Assembly: GCA_963751105.1 (NCBI GenBank)
Contig: CAVVTG010000002.1
Location: 992,001-1,056,000, forward strand
DNA: 64,000 nt
Reading direction: 5' to 3'
Origin: JACVRW01 sp963751105
GTDB lineage: Bacteria > Actinomycetota > Thermoleophilia > Solirubrobacterales > Thermoleophilaceae
Position numbers and translations under genes: made by a program. This document shows positions 59,860-64,000 of this stretch, piece by piece; position 1 is the first letter of the stretch, and each line of letters opens with the position of its first letter. The notes under the pieces were generated by a model, which saw nothing but the letters and a program-made list of their open reading frames with translations, was not told where the DNA came from and did no database searches.

Positions 59860-59865
59860 CGTCGA

Positions 59866-60516
59866 GTGTTCGAAGGCACCCGCGCAACGACGCTCATCTG
59901 GGTGGTGGCCGCCGTGCTCGCGGTCCTCGCCGCCGTCCGCCTGTTCGGCGGAGGTGACGACGCCCCACCGCCGGTGAAGATCAACGGCGGTGCTCCCGGC
60001 TCGAGCGGTTCCGCCACGGCGTCGCCGGCCGGACCGGGCACGCCTGCCGGCGGCGCGAGAGGCGGCGCGGAGCTGTACGTCCACGTCGCCGGCGAGGTGC
60101 GGCGGCCAGGTCTATACCGGCTGGCCGAGGGCGCCCGCGTGGCCACGGCGCTCGAGCGCGCGGGCGGGCCACGGAGGCGCGCCCAGATCGGGGGCGTCAA
60201 TCTCGCGGCCAAGGTCGTGGACGGCCAGCAGGTCGTGGTGCCGAGAGTGGGTGCCCCCGCGCCGGGCGCGGTCGGCGCGGCGCCGGCGCCGGGCGCCGGT
60301 GCTGCGGAACCGGGTGCGGGCGGCGTCAAGCTCAGCCTCGCCGTGGCCAGCGTCGAGCAGCTGGATCAGCTCGACGGCATCGGACCGACCCTCGCGGGGC
60401 GGATAGTCGAGTACCGGGATTCGAACGGCGGGTTCGGCTCGCTCGAGGAGCTCGGTGAGGTCGAGGGGATAGGTGAGAAGCGCCTGGCCTCCCTGAAGGA
60501 GGCGCTCGACCCGTAG
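59866..60516 (+). CDS. comEA: Competence DNA-binding protein ComEA
   Basis: 216 aa. One N-terminal membrane helix (TLIWVVAAVLAVLAAVRLF), a Gly/Ala/Pro linker, an SLBB domain (ELYVHVAGEVRRPGLYRL), a second linker and a C-terminal helix-hairpin-helix pair (ASVEQLDQLDGIGPTLAGRI, LGEVEGIGEKRLASL). It binds incoming double-stranded DNA outside the membrane. GTG start with a leaderless-type promoter. comEC follows with no gap. Confidence 0.93.
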   Translation: MFEGTRATTLIWVVAAVLAVLAAVRLFGGGDDAPPPVKINGGAPGSSGSATASPAGPGTPAGGARGGAELYVHVAGEVRRPGLYRLAEGARVATALERAGGPRRRAQIGGVNLAAKVVDGQQVVVPRVGAPAPGAVGAAPAPGAGAAEPGAGGVKLSLAVASVEQLDQLDGIGPTLAGRIVEYRDSNGGFGSLEELGEVEGIGEKRLASLKEALDP

Positions 60517-63073
60517 ATGGCGGGCGGCCGATCCGACAACCAACGGACGGCGCCGCTGGCGGCGACGGCCGCGCTAGTGGTGTCGCGTCCATGGCACGTG
60601 GCGGTGGCGGCGTTCGCCATCGGGGTGGCTCTGGCCGAAGCCGCCGACGGAGCCGCAGGCGTCCCGTTCCTCGCCCTGGTCGCCGGAGCCTTCGCGGCGG
60701 TGCTCGCGGTCTGTCGTGCGCCGGCCGTCGGGGCGCTCGCCGGGGCTCTCGTCCTCGCCGGCGGGGCGGTGGGAGAGGCCCGTCTGGCGGCGATCGACGG
60801 GCCGGCCGATCGACTGGGCGCGGGCGGCGCCGCCGAGCTGCGCGCGCACCTGCTCACGCGTCCGCGACCGTCGGCCTTCGGCTCGTCGGCGGAGGTCCGC
60901 GTGGCGTCCGGCCGGCTCGCCGGGGCTCGGCTGCTCGCGCGGATCGCGCGCTGGACCCGCTTTCCGGATCGCGTCGCGGTGGGCTCGGAGCTCGTTCTCG
61001 AGGGACGACTGCGGCCCGTGGAGCCCAGCGGCGTGGACCGGGACGGGATCGACTTCGGGGCCTACCTCCGCCGCCGCGGGATCGCCGGCGAGCTGCTCGT
61101 CGACTGGGCTCGGCCGACCGGAGGTCGACGCACGGGCGTGGCCGGGCTCCTCGACCGGCTCCAGGTTCGCGCGGAGGAGGCGGTGGCGGCGGGGCTGCCG
61201 GGACCCGAGGCCGCCCTGGCCCGGGGCATGGTGCTGGGCCAGGACGAGGCCATTGCCGAGGCAGTGAGGAAGGACTTCCGCGAGTCGGGTCTGGCTCATC
61301 TACTCGCCGTCTCCGGCCAGAACGTGATGCTGCTCGTGGCGCTGGCGCTGCCCTTCCTCGCCGCGGGCGGTGTGGGTCCTCGTGCTCGCGGCGTCGCCCT
61401 GCTCCTGTTGGTGGCGCTGTACGTCCCGCTCGCCGGCGCCGGGCCGTCGCTGCAGAGGGCGGGCGTGATGGGAGTCGCGGGGATCGCCGCGATGACCCTG
61501 TCGCGGCCCTCGTCGCGCTGGTACGCGCTCCTGCTCGCCGCGGCGGTGACGCTGACGCTCAACCCGCGGAGCCTGCTGGATCCCGGCTGGCAGCTCTCGT
61601 TCGCCGCCGTCGTCGGGATTCTCGTCCTCGGGGTCCCGCTGGGCGGCGCCCTGAGCCGCGCGGCTGACCTGTTGTTCGCACCGACGGTGGAGGCGGCGAC
61701 GGTGGGCGCTCGCGCGGTCAGGATCCTGTCCCGCGGATTCGCCGAGGGCACGGCGATCACGCTGGCGGCCACACTGGCCACCGCGCCGCTGCTGGCGCAT
61801 CACTTCGAGGCGGTGTCGCTCGCCGCGCTGCCCGCCAATCTGCTCGCTCTCCCGGCCGTGGCCCCGGCGATGTGGCTCGGAATGGTCAAGGCGGCACTCG
61901 GTCTGCTGGCTCCGGCACTCCCCGGTGCCGACTGGCTGGCCGCGGCGATCGGGCCGGTCACCCGCGTACCCGTGGCCTACCTGGGCGGCCTCGCGGAACG
62001 CTTCGCGGGCGTTCCCGGCAGCTCGATCGGCCTATCGCCGTTCTCCGCCCGGGGCGTCGCGCTGGCCTACGCGCTCATCGCCGCGGCCGGCGTGGCCGTG
62101 CGTTACATGACCCGTCGCCACGCGGCACGGGGCGAGGAGCTCGCCGGGCGCTGGCGCCGCTTGCCGGCCCGGCGGCGCGCAGCGGCCTGCGCCCTGGTCC
62201 TGGCCGCTGTCCTGTTTCTCGCGGTCCGGACGCTCGCGGCCCCGGCACCGCCCGATCACCTGACCGTGAGCTTCCTCGACGTCGGTCAGGGCGATGCCAC
62301 GCTGATCCAGCATCCGGACGGGACGGCGATTCTCTTCGACGGAGGTCCTCCGGAGGCCGGCGTGGAGCGACTGCTGCGCAGGGCGGGAGTGCGCCGGCTG
62401 GCCCTGGTGGTGGCCACCCACGCCTCCCGTGACCACGAGGGGGGCCTCCCGGCCGTCCTCGCGCGGTATCCCGTGGACCTGCTGCTCGACGGTGGCGACG
62501 GGACGGCCGAGCCGGGCTTCCGGGCGGTGCTGGCCGCGGCCCGGCGCAGCGACGTCAGGACGCTGCCGGCTCTGGCCCCGATGGACGCTGAGCGCCGGGG
62601 CCGTGACGGTCAGGCTGCTGTCCCCGGCTCCCCGTCCGCCCGGCCCTGCACCGGAAGACCCCAACCCCCGAGCCGTGGTGGCGACGGTCAGCTGTGGCGA
62701 GTTCGACCTGCTCCTGTCGGCCGATGCCGAGAGCGAGTCGCTCCTCCCGCTCGACCTGCCGGACGTCGACGCCATGAAGGTGCCGCATCACGGCAGCTCT
62801 GATCCGGGGCTGCCCGAAGTGCTCGAGCGACTGAGGCCCGAGGTCGCGGCCATCGAGGTGGGTCCCAATACGTACGGTCATCCCACTCGGACGACCCTCC
62901 GCGCGCTGCGCAGCGCCGGGGTCGCCACCTACCGAACCGACCGGCACGGCACGGTCGCGCTCGCGCGTGGAGGAGGGGAAACTGCGCGTGGCGGTGGAGC
63001 AGTGACCCGAGTGCGTTCGCGCCCGCGGGCGCCGCCTGCCGGCTTCGTAGACTGGCGGGCGTGGCCGACCTGA
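60517..63073 (+). pseudogene. comEC: Competence channel ComEC with one +1 frame disruption
   Basis: From the ATG at 60517 the protein has the DUF4131-type N-terminus, the multi-helix competence domain (LAHLLAVSGQNVMLLVALAL) and the start of the MBL-fold domain (VSFLDVGQGDATLIQHPDG, DGGPPEAGVERLLRRAG). After about 62576 the original frame degenerates and stops at 62802. The next frame supplies the missing C-terminus: AGAVTVRLLSPAPRP, SCGEFDLLLSADAESESLL, AMKVPHHGSSDPGLPEVL and NTYGHPTRTTLRALRSAGV, ending at 63073. Removing one C from the CCCC run 62576-62579 restores about 851 aa. ComEC moves single-stranded DNA through the membrane. Possibly a sequencing error; otherwise transformation would be impaired. 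Confidence 0.85.
63047..63052 (+). promoter_or_regulatory. -10-like TAGACT for holA
   Basis: TAGACT lies inside the 3' end of comEC and ends 8 nt before the GTG at 63061. Confidence 0.4.
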
Positions 63074-64000
63074 GCCCCGCCTACCTGGTCTGTGGTGACG
63101 ACGACGCCAAGATCGACGCCTGGCGCGCGCGAGTGCGCAAGCGGGCCGAGGGCGAGCGCGGGCCGGGCGGGCTCGAGACGTTCGACGCCCGGCAGAGCGA
63201 CCCGGACGAGATCGCCGGCGCCCTGTCCGTGCTGAGCTTCGAGCCCGGCACGCGCTACCTCCTGGTGAACGACGCCGGCGCCTGGAAGGCGGCCCGGCTG
63301 GCGCCGCTCGAGGAGGCGCTCGAAGAGCTCCCGCCGGAAACGGTGCTGGTGCTGATCGTCCGCGGCAAGGCGCTGAAGCAGCTGTGCAAGGCCGTCGAAG
63401 CGGCCGGGGGAGAGGTGCGCGAGTACGCCGCGCCGAAGCCGTGGAAGCTCCCCGAGTGGTGTGCGGAGCGAGCCCGGGAGCTCGGCGTGCAGCTCGACCG
63501 GGAGGCGGCCAAGGAGCTGGTCGAGCGCGTGGGATCGAGCCAGCAGCGGCTCTCGCGCGAGCTCGAGAAGATCGCCATCGCCATCCACCCGTCGGCGACG
63601 GTGGGCCCGAACGACGTGGAGCAGCTGGCGGCGGCCGACAACGCGCCCCAGGCCTACGACCTCGCCGACGCTCTCGTGGCGGGCGACCTTCGTGAGACGC
63701 TGTCGCTGGCCGAGGAGCTGGAGGCCCACGGAGAGCGGCCGGGGCGGCTCGTCTTCCCCGTCGTTCGGCGGCTGCGAGAGGTGCACCGGGCGGCCGCGCT
63801 GCTCGAGGCGGGCCTGCCCGAGCAGAAGGTGGGCGAGTCCCTCAAGGCCCCGCCGTGGCTGGCCAAGAAGACCGTCGCCCGCGCGAAGAAGGCGGACACG
63901 GCCTCACTCGAGCGCGCGCTGTGCGTGTTCGCGGAGCTCGAGGTCACCATGCGCGGCGGCGGCGAGCTCCAGCTCGACGAGGACGCGGCCTTCTCGCTGG
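63061..64000 (+). CDS. holA: DNA polymerase III subunit delta, 3' end outside window
   Basis: 313 codons are visible and the frame is still open at the window end. ADLSPAYLVCGDDDAKIDAW, the clamp-loader AAA-like fold (RYLLVNDAGAWKAARLAPLE), and LVERVGSSQQRLSRELEKIA with DLADALVAGDL match the HolA family. It opens the beta clamp in the clamp-loader complex. The GTG start at 63061 overlaps the comEC end by 13 nt. The comEA-comEC-holA order is common in Gram-positive bacteria. Confidence 0.93.
   Translation, partial: MADLSPAYLVCGDDDAKIDAWRARVRKRAEGERGPGGLETFDARQSDPDEIAGALSVLSFEPGTRYLLVNDAGAWKAARLAPLEEALEELPPETVLVLIVRGKALKQLCKAVEAAGGEVREYAAPKPWKLPEWCAERARELGVQLDREAAKELVERVGSSQQRLSRELEKIAIAIHPSATVGPNDVEQLAAADNAPQAYDLADALVAGDLRETLSLAEELEAHGERPGRLVFPVVRRLREVHRAAALLEAGLPEQKVGESLKAPPWLAKKTVARAKKADTASLERALCVFAELEVTMRGGGELQLDEDAAFSL

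Noticed and set aside
45572..62600. Programmed +1 decoding of GCC-N by the 8-nt-loop tRNA-Ala, explaining the frame changes
   Set aside because: A GCC-C quadruplet does fit at the comEC shift (62575-62578), but GCC codons are everywhere in this genome, the first and third shifts in the nuclease gene have no in-frame GCC, and single-base insertions explain all cases more simply.

Overview
The window is 64 kb of very G+C-rich, gene-dense bacterial chromosome. GTG and TTG starts are common, stop and start codons often overlap by 4 nt, and housekeeping gene order is actinobacterial. Gene content (MreBCD/RodA/PBP2 followed by an RNase E/G gene, then L21-L27-Obg-ProB-ProA-NadD-RsfS, and a ComEA-ComEC-HolA block) suggests Actinomycetota, most likely class Thermoleophilia (Solirubrobacterales-like). 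That placement is inferred from style and synteny, not from a marker search.

Layout. 1-3.4 kb: a truncated 11-residue-repeat surface protein, a protein fusing a peptidoglycan-binding domain, a membrane helix and a resolvase-like domain, and an MBL-fold hydrolase. 3.5-17.7 kb: housekeeping core (valS-folC-GNAT, two small membrane proteins, ndk-maf, and the elongasome operon mreBCD-mrdA-rodA-rng). 17.9-36 kb: an accessory stretch between rng and rplU, genes that often lie close together. It carries a large LuxR/ATPase regulator, a selenium-binding-protein/methanethiol oxidase homologue, PLP enzymes, VOC proteins, a MarR-MFS efflux pair, a secreted GH6 and GDPD pair, a standalone retron-like reverse transcriptase and a DMT exporter. 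37-45.1 kb: rplU-rpmA, DUF1028, obgE, proB, MATE, proA, nadD, rsfS. 45.1-46.5 kb: a small decayed islet with a PD-(D/E)XK homing-endonuclease-type gene in several frames, a tRNA-Ala(GGC) with an abnormal anticodon arm, a Phd-type antitoxin remnant and a frameshifted DUF47/PhoU-like gene. 46.6-51.2 kb: LtrA and a complete molybdate uptake cluster. 51.2-59.8 kb: alpha/beta hydrolase, leuS with two coupled genes, and an arginine/ureido-amino-acid set (Orn/Lys/Arg decarboxylase, M20 carbamoylase-type amidase, guanidino hydrolase). 59.5-64 kb: acylphosphatase, comEA, comEC (frameshifted) and the start of holA.

Expression style. Many operon-leading genes have a TANNNT hexamer ending only 6-11 nt before the start codon and no Shine-Dalgarno sequence, which points to widespread leaderless transcription. 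Genes inside operons are coupled by NTGA overlaps. Two genes appear to start with CTG. Several genes carry single-base frame disruptions, some at short homopolymers, so either the assembly has insertion errors or these genes are decaying.

Most notable candidates: the endonuclease/tRNA/antitoxin islet at 45.1-45.8 kb, the retron-like reverse transcriptase with a hairpin-rich 5' region (34.5-36.0 kb), and the membrane fusion at 1.3-2.7 kb whose resolvase domain lacks its catalytic residues.
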